Assembly: GCA_033557685.1 (NCBI GenBank)
Contig: JAWQRN010000205.1
Span: forward strand, 1 to 34,193
DNA from: Sperchopsis tessellata
Lineage: Eukaryota > Arthropoda > Insecta > Coleoptera > Hydrophilidae
DNA length: 34,193 nt
Direction: 5' to 3'
The stretch's first letter is position 1, and every line of letters begins with the position of its first letter. The notes under the pieces were generated by a model. That model was not told the DNA's origin and made no database searches. It was given only the letters and a program-made list of their open reading frames with translations. The position numbers and the translations under genes are program-made. Below are positions 10,901 through 20,596 of the stretch, piece by piece.

Positions 10901-13900
10901 CAAATGTAATGAAAAATAAACAACTGAATCCGGATCCTTCACATACAGAGAAATGCAAAGTATATGTCAAGTATAATTTATAATAGATTGGGTGCAGCTA
11001 CTAGAGCTGTCCTGAAGTCTTTCGCATTTAAAAGGGCCTACTACAAATTTGCAAACTTTCTGAATGAGACGGTATATCTCAGATTCTGTTATTTCAATAA
11101 TTTTATTTGAATTTATAAGTTGCCATAACGGCGACATGGTCACTGATCCTGAACGCCAGTAGCAAAAAAAAGTTGCCATTTAATTTGTATTATATTTGCA
11201 CAAGAGTACATTTGACATATGTTATATGAAAGTATATAGCTTACTTAACATTGTTAGTTCGTAAGGACATGGCAGTGTGAATTATTACTGCCTGAAATTT
11301 TAGTTTCAGTTGGCGATGAGAGAATGCAGTTTACATCCAAGGGTCAAGCATAGGGAAACTCACATTCGGTATCTCTTTCAAACAATTGCAAGATTGTCAT
11401 TCCATTTGATATGTTGCGGGACTGAGCGCTGCCTTAAGAGTGTACTATGGATAAATTTAATCCATATTGAAATATAGAATTATATTTTGGAGAGATTCAA
11501 ATTAGGAATTATATTTTGGGAAGATTTTATTTATTTCCAAAGCACATTTACACCTACAGAAAAGGTGTATTCAAACTCTCTTCATCCTGCAATGTTCTGA
11601 AACATCTGAGAACCACTTCAGAAATGGCGACATTCTTATCCTTCCATATATTTATAACCAGTAGTGCATACTCTTTTAAGGAAAGTACTACAGAGAAATT
11701 TTTTACTCAAAAAATGTTTACATGAAAAGAGTAGTGTAGGTGCTTCGGTTGAAATTCCATTGAGAAATATCGTTGTGATGGTTGCCTACAGACCACCATC
11801 GGGGTATTTTGAAAGATTCCTTGAAAGTATAGAGATGGTGTTGAACATGACAGCGAGTGTTCCAGGTCAGGGAAGTGTCTTCTTGTCTAGTGACTTAAAT
11901 GAAAATTAGCTGGAACTGAGTCCTCAGGAGGGCATTCTTGGAAGATGTAGGTTCTTTTGGTTTGCATCCTTTGATGGGTGATTCAACAAGATTTTCGGGA
12001 GAGTCGTGCAGTTGTTTGGATTATATATTTACAAATACTAATTCAGATAGAATACATAGCGTTAAAACATCAAATTTGCATGTTTCTGGTCATACCCCGC
12101 AGATTGTGACAATAACTAGCTTTAATGGAAAGACTGCAGAGAGAAAGAGAGTTATGTTCTGGAGGATAACTGATGATGGAATTATCTCATTGAAAAATGA
12201 ACTATTAATGGTTAACTGTTGTGAGGTGTTGCATAAAAGAACTGCAGATACTGCTTTCACACCACACCACCTTCCATGAAATATTCATCCAAATTTTATG
12301 CATGTATTTTAAAAAAACGGTGATCTAAATCGAATGGTAAATGAGTTAGATGCCTTAAACACAATAAAAATTATAAAAGGGGATCCTGAGTCCCAAAATG
12401 CATATGACTTATAAACAGTAGCAACTCGAACAAATGAGGAGAATTGAAATTCAAAGAAGATAGAAGTTTCTAACAAACAGAAAACGTTATAGGATGGGAT
12501 TCATTCTGAAAGTGCTGGAGGAAGAGGTAGAGATGTTGAGGCCCTAGCAACTTGATGGCGGAAGATCTGAACACTTAATTTTGCATGGTGGCTGACTGCC
12601 CTAGAGGTGGGAGCCCTCAACTTTCTGAAGAAATATGGACGAAAAAAAGACTCACTCTTTCTGTGGCCAACCAATGAAGTCCTTAAAATAATATTAACAC
12701 TAGAAACAAAAAATTCTAAATATAAAGATTGTTACCTTTGATGTTGGTTTTAAACAAGTGCTTTCCAAGAGGGAGTTTTTCCACAAGAGCTGAGGGTGGG
12801 GAGAATCACTCCACTATATAGAAACGGATATGAACCCAAATATTTTAGGCCAATATCTGTTGTGCCAACCCTATCAAAAGTTCTGGAAAATGTAATAAAG
12901 AATAGAATAACGTCCTTCCTTGAAACGAAATCCATTTTCAGTATCAACCTACATGGATATCGACAAGGAAGGCCAACAGCAGTCTCGTTCAGAATTGCCA
13001 TGTGTGACATGTCGAAGGTATTTGACACAGTGTTCCTTGGGCTGCTGTTGAAGAAATTGGACTTTTATGTTATCGTGGGTATTGCGTTGAGTGTAATGAA
13101 ATTGTATCTGCAAAATAGATATCTGGCAGTCCATTAAAAGGATGATTTATCGGACTATCGTGTTATGAATTGTGGTGTCCCTCAGAGTTCCCTGCTCAGA
13201 CAATTATTTTTCGATATATCTACCAATGACGTATTACAAACATCAGGGATGATCCCACTACCTTACTTTATGCTGATGATGCATCCTTTCTTCTGGTAGG
13301 TGACACGTTGAATGAATTGCAATAGATAACCACCTAGGTAACAACCAGATACAGTGCAGTTTCTTGGTTGGCACATATGTAGTAAACTAACTTGTACAGA
13401 GCAAAATTTGCATTCAGATGGTAGTTGCAAACAGCTATATTTACCATTCGAAGATTGAAGGTCAGTACTGAGTAATGTGTAAAGTCAACCTATTACGCCA
13501 ATTTTCATAGTCTGTTGTCGTATGGAATGCTTGTTTGGGGTAGCTTCATTGTTACAGAGGAAGTTTTATTGCTTCAATAGAATGCCGTCCGGATGATGTG
13601 CAGTCTGGAGTATGTGGAACGCTGTAGAGACTACTTTAAAAGCGAATGGATACTTACCATGTATTCTACATAAATACTGACCTGTCTAAAATATGAACAC
13701 TGTCAAAGGGAAGATTCTACGAACAATGGTGAATACCACAACTACGGCACTACAGCACCAGCCGATGATTGACTACCATGTGGTCAAGTTTTATATCGAG
13801 CTGCCTGCATTGGTTAGAACCTTGCGAATGATGGAATTCATGGTCAGTGCAAGGGAGATACTTTTAGAGAAAACCATCTACTCCATTAGTGAATTTATGG

Positions 13901-14645
13901 ACTCCAGTTTTTAACATGTTTTTTTTTGTGTAAAGTGTGGTCCTTTGTTTATACTTATATATGTATGATTTATTGTCACGACATGTCATGTAGTTTACCT
14001 GATGATGCAAATATATCTTATCTACCTATCTATGCTTTTTTCACGGGTCATGAGAGAAGCCATCGATATTTAAAACTTGTCTAGAAACATAAAGGACTTA
14101 CCTGATCAGCAACTGAGAAGATGACTAAGAGTGTTTATATGTATTATTTGTTAATCATAGTTTATTTTGAGGTATTCTATACATTTTTATGTTACTGAAA
14201 TTATTAAAAAATGTAATATTTTTAGCGACATCAAATAGCATATTACCCAAAGACTGAGCTGCTTAGGCGATGCAGTTACATTGATGAGAGATGGTATTCC
14301 TTAAAATGAAGTGTAGATGCATTCTGATGTTGAACAACTTTTGCCATATGTTATAAAAACATAACAATAAAATGTATAATGTTTTCCATCGGTTTTTGTA
14401 TTTAATAGAAATTCTATTATTCAAATTCTGGACATGTTATTTTCTAGTAATTTTTATTTATTTCTTGTTATCAGGTTCTCAAAATGATGGTTGGGAATAA
14501 TTTGAAAGATACCCAACTTCAACAAATAGTGGATAAAACCATCTTGTTTGCTGACAAGGATGAAGATGGTAAAATATCCTTTGAAGAATTCTGTTCGGTA
14601 GTCGGTAACACCGACATCCATAAAAAAATGGTGGTGGATGTTTAG
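4916..14645 (+). CDS. CanB2: Calcineurin subunit B (protein phosphatase 2B regulatory subunit), CanB2-like, initiator exon missing
   Basis: Regulatory Ca2+-binding subunit of the calcineurin heterodimer; by family knowledge it binds the helix of the catalytic A subunit and activates this Ser/Thr phosphatase when Ca2+ rises. Coding exons are 4916-4955, 5037-5213, 9538-9659 and 14475-14645. All introns begin GT and end AG and the phases agree (1, 1, 0). The joined exons total 510 nt, which is residues 2-170 plus TAG, exactly the family length if one Met codon lies upstream. Four EF-hand loops are intact: residues 31-42, 63-74, 100-111 and 141-152. The protein starts at Gly2 (GNESSLPME), the usual N-myristoylation context. 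It ends in HKKMVVDV, as in animal orthologues. Introns of 4.3 and 4.8 kb are filled by transposon relics. The Met-only first exon is inferred from orthologue structure and not located. Confidence 0.95.
5037..5213 (+). CDS. CanB2: CanB2 coding exon 3: EF-hands 1 and 2
   Basis: Encodes residues 15-73. It carries EF loop 1 (DLDNSGALSIDE, 31-42) and all but the last residue of EF loop 2 (DADGNGEVDFK, 63-73), joined by the near-invariant MSLPELQQNPLVQRV linker. The 81-base intron before it is the only short intron of the gene. The donor is AAAG|gtaatt, phase 1. Reading through the donor gives a short intron-retained ORF ending in KGN, which is not a real C-terminus. Confidence 0.95.
5214..6049. 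other. CanB2 intron, no element recognised
   Basis: AT-rich intronic sequence with short A runs and an acacacacac tract near 5893. Nothing coding recognised. Confidence 0.4.
6050..6480 (-). mobile_element. Non-LTR retrotransposon relic, C-terminal end of RT polyprotein
   Basis: Minus-strand reading gives GIQFWGGSSQSILVFKMQKR then AIRTM, CHLTSRTSCRETFKSLGVL, and KSVSIFNRLPNHIKCAPTIN with LFKRRLM. This is the conserved 'YGI.WG...QKRAIR...SCR.LF..L.I...FN.LP..IK...FK..L' block after the RT domain of jockey/CR1-like LINEs. Frames change several times. It lies antisense in the CanB2 intron. A relative lies at 33640-34140. Confidence 0.75.
6481..6956. other. CanB2 intron, AT-rich
   Basis: It may include more 5' LINE sequence belonging to the minus-strand relic, but the readings are too decayed to support that. 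Confidence 0.3.
6957..7255. mobile_element. MITE-like element with imperfect TIRs and central palindrome
   Basis: Left end TTTAAATAGAGATTAGGGC and the inverse of right end GCACTAATCTCTACCTAAAT agree at most positions, and similarity continues inward (TTAGTGT). The centre holds a strong hairpin: CTTAGTGTA (7051-7059) with TACACTAAG (7108-7116), nested with AGTGCAGAAGTTTG (7078-7091) and CAAACTTTCTACACT (7099-7113). About 300 bp, non-coding. Flanking TTTA/TAAA may be target-site sequence. Confidence 0.45.
7325..8370 (-). pseudogene. piggyBac (PGBD-type) transposase relic
   Basis: The minus strand gives, in transposase order, an acidic N-terminal piece (EALEALNYNKDEEDIVLLPP, EPDHLIDEDEYDENNL) at 8356-8153. 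Next comes ETLGTKIVLSLLEKLEF then EEHVVYFDNYFDF at about 7980-7855, followed by KIRATGTFKENQLKKC in a shifted frame. Last, KVKMRGVDLNDQNLNTY and a WW/LFTHMINHSMINA-like patch lie at about 7650-7530. VYFDNYF...RATGT and GVDLNDQ...Y are hallmark DDE_Tnp_1_7 motifs around catalytic Asp residues. The centre of the protein is deleted and several stops and frameshifts are present. No TTAA-flanked termini were found. Antisense in the CanB2 intron. Confidence 0.85.
8371..8943. other. CanB2 intron, no element recognised
   Basis: AT-rich. A small perfect palindrome TACTATA/TATAGTA with ACAC/GTG lies near 8862-8882. Nothing else recognised. Confidence 0.4.
8944..9113. repeat. Second copy of the palindromic repeat (forward plus partial reverse arm)
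   Basis: Forward arm about 8944-9045 (cagaggctctaaaaagtgct ... gcaagggacattttcaaggc, then aagtgatgttact). It is followed after a short spacer by an inverse arm (9063-9109: gaagtaagatcactcacctt, gaaaatg, attgcaacagtggacgaaag). Same family as 1817-2186, about 6.8 kb away, with one 'outer' end missing. Confidence 0.7.
9114..9537. other. CanB2 intron end
   Basis: AT-rich intronic sequence that ends in a pyrimidine-rich acceptor tract. No element recognised. Confidence 0.4.
9538..9659 (+). CDS. CanB2: CanB2 coding exon 4: EF-hand 3
   Basis: Encodes Glu74 to Gln114: EFIQGVSQFSVKGDK, then helix LRFAFRIY and EF loop 3 (DMDNDGFISNGE, 100-111). The acceptor is ttttacag and the donor CAA|gtaagt, phase 0. 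Glu74, the twelfth residue of EF loop 2, is split across the preceding intron. Confidence 0.95.
9660..10079. other. CanB2 intron, no element recognised
   Basis: AT-rich, with no readable protein relic before the RT fragment. Confidence 0.35.
10080..11100 (+). mobile_element. Jockey-like LINE relic 1, RT domain to C-terminus
   Basis: The plus strand reads VASYILVDSSKTYDRAN (RT block 'F.D.SKAFD.V'), ILLEKLNTYGV, then DGRKVHRSLPIVSK and GSIVGLIVFILF ('GVPQGSILGPLLF'). LYTGDTRVIFNG follows, where YADDT has decayed to YTGDT. It ends with NRLGAATRAVLKSFAFKRAY, the 'LYN.LP...R.L....FK' tail. Stops and frameshifts throughout; catalytic Asp residues are partly lost. Same sense as CanB2, within its intron. 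No endonuclease part is seen, so it is 5'-truncated. Confidence 0.7.
11101..11700. other. CanB2 intron between two LINE relics
   Basis: No protein relic recognised. A short direct duplication occurs (gaattatattttgg near 11477 and again near 11503). It may include untranslated parts of the flanking LINEs. Confidence 0.35.
11700..13990 (+). mobile_element. Jockey-like LINE relic 2, endonuclease plus RT
   Basis: The endonuclease part reads IVVMVAYRPPSGYFERFLES then VFLSSDLNEN (GDFN site decayed to SDLN), and SFGLHPLMGDSTRFSGESCS with CLDYIFTN at 11938-12030. RT follows: RITPLYRNGYEPKYFRPISV then PTLSKVLENVIKNRI (12796-12905), YRQGRPT, CDMSKVFDTVF, a GVPQSS block near 13173, and LYADDASFLLV near 13268 with the YADD motif intact. 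The C-terminus is YGMLVWGSF (13520) and FYIELPALVRTLRMMEF with ILLEKTIYSISEFMDSSF ending at 13914. Many stops and frame changes. A simple tail (gatgatgcaaatatatctta) may mark the 3' end near 14030. Confidence 0.85.
14031..14474. other. CanB2 intron end
   Basis: AT-rich with no recognisable element. It ends at the acceptor ttatcag. Confidence 0.4.
14475..14645 (+). CDS. CanB2: CanB2 terminal coding exon: EF-hand 4 and C-terminus
   Basis: Encodes Val115 to Val170 and TAG (14643-14645). It starts with VLKMMVGNNLKDTQLQQIV and includes EF loop 4 (DKDEDGKISFEE, 141-152). It ends with FCSVVGNTDIHKKMVVDV. Acceptor is ttatcag. The antisense reading frame over the same bases is a shadow. Confidence 0.96.
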   Translation, partial: VLKMMVGNNLKDTQLQQIVDKTILFADKDEDGKISFEEFCSVVGNTDIHKKMVVDV

Positions 14646-16087
14646 AGTATGATTTCTACTCATTCAAAGTAACCTGCACATCTTGGGTTAGTATCGTTTG
14701 TTTCCGCCACTGGTTACGCTGGATGAGGTGGTACAGATGATTTAGTCGACTTCTCTTTTTTTCCTATTTTTAAATGTTATATAAATATGTAACGTCACAA
14801 TGCTTTAAAAATGTTGAATACTTCATGTTAACTTATATACTTATTTGTGTGTGGTTTTTAATGTATTAAGCATACATTTACTACTCACCTAAAATTAAGT
14901 CAATTGTATCATCAATATCGCAACTTAAAAAATGTAAAACACATAGATAATAGTTGAATCTTGTTACATTAATAATCACATATGAAAATTAGTTTATTTT
15001 TGTTTTGTTAAATAACTTGTAAGTTTGAGTCATATTGATAGGTTTGTAAATTATTGCAATATTTATATTTAAGTAACTTAAAACAAAAAAAAAATGGTAG
15101 TGTGGTGTAGAATGCTAAGAGAACCATTAAGAAAAAAGAAGCGTATGCTTCGTTTCTGTTTAGAAATTTTTCTGTTGTCGTGTAACATCTCTTAGCATAC
15201 TTCTCTTCCTTGATTTCCTTTCCTCAAGCTATTTTTTATTTGTAAAAGTAACATTTAAACTGTGTAATATGTGAATGTTTTCTAACACTGTATAAAAAGT
15301 CTTAAGCTAAATTAAAAAATCTATTGCATGTAAACCGTGCTTGTTGTTCCCGTTAAAATATTTTATAAATCAAAAAACATATATGTATATTAAATGATTG
15401 TTCTTTATACTTTATCTAGGTGTTGTGTGTATAGATTTAATCTTATAAGTAAATCAGAAAGGGTTAAGACCTCGTGATTTAAACAATGTATTCTAACAAC
15501 TATAAACAATGTGTCATATTATGCTTAAAGTATGTACTTACAATGTGTACAACACACATATTTGCACGTATAGAAATGACCACAGCGTAGTACTTTTAAA
15601 TTTGCTCACGGCCTCCAGAAAGTTTGGTTAGAGTGCACAACTGGGTTTTCTATTGGCCGTGGAATTAGAAGCATATTTGTAACAGGACCCTACACAACTG
15701 AAATTGTGTGGAATACTTTGGAAAAGACCTGGAGCTCCGAAATTTAAACTATTCTGTACATTAGGGGCTAAAAACACAGCTATAGTTGGCCCTGTTTGCA
15801 GTCCCTTTTCCAAATAATTTACCTTTCCAATTTGTGCATGAGCCTGGGTGTTTGTGACATATTCCACAGAGAATTCGCTGATAGTTTCCCCTTGTGTGCG
15901 CGTGGAAATAAACACCGATACTCAAATGACAAGTGTAAAGTTCTGTTATGTGTACTAATAGGTATAATATTAATTGTAGAAGGAGAGTTATATTTATTCC
16001 ACATGCCTCTTGTATCATATGTTAATACGGTTGTGTTGTGCTAATATAGTTGTAGCTGTTCTGTTTAAATTTATGTTGTTCAATAAA
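14646..16087 (+). other. Probable CanB2 3' untranslated region
   Basis: AT-rich sequence after the CanB2 stop with no supportable + strand gene. Canonical AATAAA signals occur at 15907-15912 and 16082-16087; weaker ATTAAA-type signals occur earlier (around 15308). The true 3' end is unknown. It includes the hairpin at 15112-15198 and a patch near 15630-16040 with several overlapping short open frames that I do not recognise. Confidence 0.4.
15112..15198. repeat. Three-tier hairpin in probable CanB2 3' UTR
   Basis: A perfect 11-bp outer stem pairs ATGCTAAGAGA (15112-15122) with TCTCTTAGCAT (15188-15198). A middle stem pairs AGAAAAA (15130-15136) with TTTTTCT (15167-15173). An inner stem pairs GAAGC (15138-15142) with GCTTC (15147-15151) around a 4-base loop. 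It could be an mRNA structure, a small MITE remnant or a pre-miRNA-like fold; its long internal bulges argue against a typical miRNA precursor. Confidence 0.45.
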
Positions 16088-16279
16088 ATAATTTTACCTC
16101 TCTAAAATTGACTTTTTTTTCTCTAAAATCTATTATATGTAAGCATATTGAACTAATAAACCTGAAAGTCCATATTACATTAAATACTACCAAATTTATC
16201 TATTTAACTAGCGGCCATTATACCTCAAAGTTATTTCTTTGGAAATAGTCGAAAGCGAGCGTTCTCAATCAGCTGATCC

Positions 16280-17830
16280 TTCTCATTTTTTGTCGACAGC
16301 ACCCATTCTAATGACAGCTGGTTTATAGATAATGACGTTTCTTTCCTTCATGATTGGTTTTTTTTTAATGTTAATTCATTTGAAGATAGTTTCAAAAATT
16401 TTAATGAACTTGTAAATTATTATGATTTTAATGTGTTATTTATAAATATTAATTCCATAAAAAGTAAAAGGTTTGAACTGGAAATTTTACTAGATAAATG
16501 CAAGACAGTAAAAATATTGAGTATTGCAGAGCACTGGTTGAGAGCCAATGAGACTGTATGCATTCAAAGGTTTGAAGTTTGTTCAATTTTTAATAGAAGT
16601 TAGTATGAACAAGGGGGTGTTGTTATATTTGGTTGCACACGTATTAAGTGTAGGCCTTTGAACAATTTAGTTGATTTGAGTACCGAACTCATCTTTGAGT
16701 GTTGTGGTGTCAAGACTGGTGGCTGGGATAGGCACCTTGGTGGTTGTTTGCATTTATAGCTCACCGACATCAAAGGTTGGTGACTTTTTTGATATATTCG
16801 AGTGCTTTTGAGTAATTATTCACATAGGAGGCTGCTGATTTGTGATGATTTTAATTTTAATGTATTAGTAGACAGCAGATTGCGTAGAATTTTTGTCAAT
16901 TTTAGATTCTTATAATGTATCATCTACAGTTTTTGAACCCACCCGTGAAGCGGGGCATTCCTCTACCGGGATTGATATTACCAAAATATGAAGCCACTAC
17001 TGTCAAGATGAACCTCTCTGATCACAAAGCCATTTTTGTTACTGAAGTGTAACAGTGAGGGTAACTTACCGGCTGAAACATACTGTCGTATCTACAGCTC
17101 TCATAATTATGAAAAGTTCAGGATGGAACTTAGGAGCACTGACTGGTGTTTTCTTAATATTTTTACTATTAAATTTGGGGAAATAAAATGTAGATGTGGA
17201 CAAAAGTCGGCGTGAATAACTCATGCCGAACAAAATGGCAACTTCATTTGCTTTGTAAATGGTATCCCCATTCAGATATTAAGGCATATTACATAAAATA
17301 TTGTAAGATTTTGAAAGCAATTATTTGTGCATCTAAACGATAACTAAATTTTGACCTCAGGTCAGCATGTACTATGTGGAGAGTTGTGATGAATGAAACT
17401 GGTAAAGTTTGTCGGGATTTCTGCTTGAGGATCAATGGCGAAATAATTGATGTACCTGGTTCCGTGGCGGAGGCTTTTGCGAATCATTTTAAAATTGCGC
17501 CTAATGTCAATCAGGAAAGTAATCAGTCGAAGTTTCCTTCAATTAATGATTTTATCTCTTTCCCAGTAACTGATGGCGAGATTAGAAGTACTATCCAAAA
17601 ATTAAAGAATACTAAATCTTGTGGCCATGGCCTGTCTGTGTGGTAAAACAGTCTTTAGATACTTGACCCCAGTATTTGTTTACTTAATTAACTGTTCATT
17701 TGAATCTGCAGACGGTGCCTGGTCATCTGAAGATTTCTAAAGTGGTACCCATTTTTAAAAGAGGGTTTTAGGCAATCAAAATCCAATGAGTCGGCAGCTT
17801 ACGAGTTGCTAAAGCTGATATATAGTAACA
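16280..17830 (+). mobile_element. Jockey-like LINE relic, endonuclease and linker, 3' truncated
   Basis: Decayed endonuclease reading: NVLFININSIKSKRFELEIL, then LSIAEHWLRANETVCIQRFE (the 'ILCISEHWL' site carrying the catalytic Glu), GGVVIFGCTRIKCRPLNNLV, LICDDFNFN (GDFN-type site), and CRIYSSHNYEKFRMEL. An open linker at 17374-17646 reads MWRVVMNETGKVCRDFCLRI, then INDFISFPVTDGEIRSTIQK and a KLKNTKSCGHGLS patch, the usual 'I..LK..KS.G.D.I' approach to RT. KVVPIFKRGF follows near 17745, and then the similarity stops, so the RT domain itself is missing. Confidence 0.75.
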
Positions 17831-18157
17831 TCAATAGCAAAAAGGTCATGGCCTTTGATGTGGTTTGCACATGTTCAACCGATGGACAAAGAAAGATGTT
17901 GAGAATAGAGTATGTACAAAAATAAATGTTCCCATGTTGTAAATTGAAAATTTGATACTTTTCTATCAGTAGTGTATCATGTTAAGTCTAGACTTGATTT
18001 ACTCAAAACAGCTTTAGAATAGAATTTCTAAAATGTGAAAAAACAAAATTAGCACTAAAGCCGTTTTATAACAGCGCTTCAAATTGAAAATGGGGTGTGG
18101 ATTGAAGTTATTTTACAGATCAAATTTGAGCTGGGAAAATTAATTTATTTTTAAATA
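17831..18157. other. Unannotated intergenic sequence
   Basis: AT-rich, between a truncated LINE and the possible pogo-like left end. Nothing recognised. Confidence 0.4.
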
Positions 18158-20045
18158 TAGTGAACCCTCGATTTTCCGGTTTACTCAGGGGGAAGGGGTG
18201 TCCTTTCAATGCGATAGACAGTAAAATCTGAATTTCCGAAAATGGTGTCTGTATGAAATTAAAAGTAAATTAAATTACAAATCACATATTTTAAGACATA
18301 CTGTAGTTGCTTACAGATTAATGCCTCAGTGAACGAATTTTACAGTCTGAACTATCAGGGATGTTAGATATTAGTTTGAAACTATAACATTTTAAACATT
18401 TATTTATAATTGATAAAAAAAAACTCAACATTTTTGTGTTTAAATCACTAAAGTTTTTCGATGCACTAATTTTTTGTTTTATTGTTCGTACCTTCCGCCA
18501 TATTCATTTAAATATATCAATTTATATAAAAACATTGTTAAATGTTCCTTTTAAGATGAGAAATGTAACAAATAAATATCTTTTAGACTGAATTCATATT
18601 GTTTTTGTTTAAACACAGCATAATGGGTTGGAGGCATAGTATCTTAGTATTTAAAGCAATTTTGATTTTAGTCATTTTAATTCAGCTAAATTTAGTTGCA
18701 CAAATACGTAATTTTAACTATACAATAAGTTAACAAAATTATTAGAAATCATAGCACGGGTGCATATTGTTCCTTGTTCATGATAATATATACATATAGA
18801 TCAGTTTCAAAACGACCGACGAAGTTGTCCAATGCCTAAGTTCCACGTAGTTCTGTCTTTCCATTGATCCTCTCTTCAGTTCGTTGCACCATTGCCTTGG
18901 CTACTTTTTCCTTCCATGTCTTCTCGTTTTCTATGGTTTGGTGGTACCAATTGTTCAGCTCTTTTCAGTGTTCTTGTTTCGTCCATTCTTTGTACATGTC
19001 CGTACCATATTAGCTGTTTCTCATCGATATCTGTTGTTGATGGATCCCTGCACTCCCATTCGTAGTCGTATGTCGTCATTTCGGATTCCTACTCTTCTGG
19101 ATATTCTTAAAGTTCGTCTTAACACATCCACACATCGCCTCTAGTTTTTTTCTATAGCTTTCTTTAATTCTCCATGTCTCCGCAACGTAAATTAGACTGC
19201 ATTTTATAAGAGTTTCGTAAATAGTAAATTTTCGTTTATTCCCATTTACCTGACTCCAAAGTATTCCATTAAGACAGCCAATTATTGTTCTAGCTTGGGT
19301 TATTTGGTTTTTAATCCCGTCATCTTTTCCTGTTGTATCGAATTTAACCCCTAAGTATGTGTACTCACTGCAGGCTGCAATTTCCTCTGTATCTAGTTGT
19401 ATATTGGATGGGTCTGCTCCAATGGGGAGGTATTTTGTTTTCTGTAGGTTAAGTTCCAATCCCCACTTTGTGTATACTTCCCGTAGCTTTCTTGCCATAT
19501 AATATTCTAGATCGTATTTGTCATTAGCCACTATAACTTGATCGTCAGCAAACTGTAGGATATAGAGGCAAATCCCTCCTAGGTCAATACCCATTTTGTT
19601 TTCCATCGGCTTAGTGCTTTTGCTACATATATCTTAAATAATGTGGGTGATATTTTATTTTTGTTATTGACCCATCATGTAGATTTTTAAGGGGCGTTAT
19701 TAAGGTGTAACTATTGTTAGTTTCTTGTAGTGCTTTCCACAGCTTTTTTACGGGAACAGTGTCATAGGCCTTATGGAGATCTATAAATATGAGGTGGGTC
19801 TCTTGGTTGGTGTTTGACCTTTTCTCTATTATTTGTTTCATGATACCGTGTCATAAATAGTACCTTGTCGGTGAAATTACTACAGTGTTTTTCCCAACAT
19901 ATGGCGTAAAAATAACCGAAAATTAATAAAAAAATTACCTCTTAATGTAATCGTAAGCAAATCTTGGTTAAAAGCATTTAAAAGTATTTTCACATATGAC
20001 ATAAGGACCGGAAATTTTGTCCGTTAAATCGAGGTCCAGAAAACC
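18158..20045. mobile_element. Possible pogo/Tigger-like element hosting a LINE insertion
   Basis: The left edge has GTGAACCCTCGATTTTCCGG (18160-18179). On the opposite strand the right edge reads GACCTCGATTTAACGGACA (about 20034-20016), followed by the CCGG found near 19989. Both resemble the 'cagtg.aacctcgat...cgg' terminal repeats of pogo/Tigger elements. The interior outside the LINE is AT-rich with no transposase I can read. The two ends match each other only partly, so this call is tentative. Confidence 0.3.
18830..19860 (-). mobile_element. LINE relic with long open RT segment
   Basis: In minus-strand order: THLIFIDLHKAYDTVPVKKL at 19841-19623 (RT motif with catalytic Asp), then at 19606-19076 a 176-codon frame with LQFADDQVIVAND (FADD motif), LELNLQKTKYLPIG, EYTYLGVKF and RKFTIYETLIKCSLIYVAET. 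Last, at 19079-18876, LIWYGHVQRMDETRTLKRAE and PNHRKREDMEGKSSQGNG, the 'W.GHV.RM' tail. This is a non-LTR RT (RTE/R-type LINE, clade not fixed). It is 5'-truncated: no endonuclease and no upstream RT motifs. A stop and frame changes separate the pieces near 19620 and 19076. Confidence 0.85.
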
Positions 20046-20436
20046 GAATAATGAAGTGCCAGGAAGAGCAAATATGTGTGAAGGTATATGCAAAATATGA
20101 ATAATAATATAAAACTTTATTTAAATAAAAAATGGACATAATAAAATGAGACAAATTGTCAGTATAGGTTTAAACAAAACTATTTTGATAATAGTCAATA
20201 TTTATTTTGCTTTTTTGAAGAGTTAAAATATCATTCACAAATAGAAAAATACTCAAGTTTATAGCAATAGTGTAACTCCTTTACTACTCGTTGGTAGTAT
20301 AAAAACAAAAAGTTTATAATATTTCAAAAACTTAATTGAATCTAGTTTAACACTTAAAATAAATTTTGGACTAGAACATCCAAGTATCAGCTTAGCTTAA
20401 CACTTTAATATCAAAATATATATGATATCTAACATT
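20046..20436. other. Probable angel 3' UTR and flank
   Basis: AT-rich sequence downstream of the angel stop (minus strand). AATAAA on the minus strand at 20206-20201 is a candidate polyadenylation signal about 230 bases after the stop. Confidence 0.4.
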
Positions 20437-20596
20437 TTAATATTCCAATTTAAACTTTGCTACCAAAGCCAGGTGGTCAGATCCAAGCTTTCCATTTGGT
20501 ATTCTTACTGATTGCAGATCTTTTTCCAATGGTAATGAGTACCTTGCAATCAACTTCAGTTTATCTTCTCTAATTCTTCTATTTCGAATAATGCCA
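20437..20596 (-). CDS. angel: angel terminal exon with GSDH motif
   Basis: A 160-base exon from ttacag|TGGC to the TAA at 20439-20437. It encodes SGIIRNRRIREDKLKLIARY, then SLPLEKDLQSVRIPNGKL and GSDHLALVAKFKLEY. The Asp-His of GSDH completes the EEP active site, and a short tail after SDHLxL is usual for Angel proteins. Confidence 0.93.
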
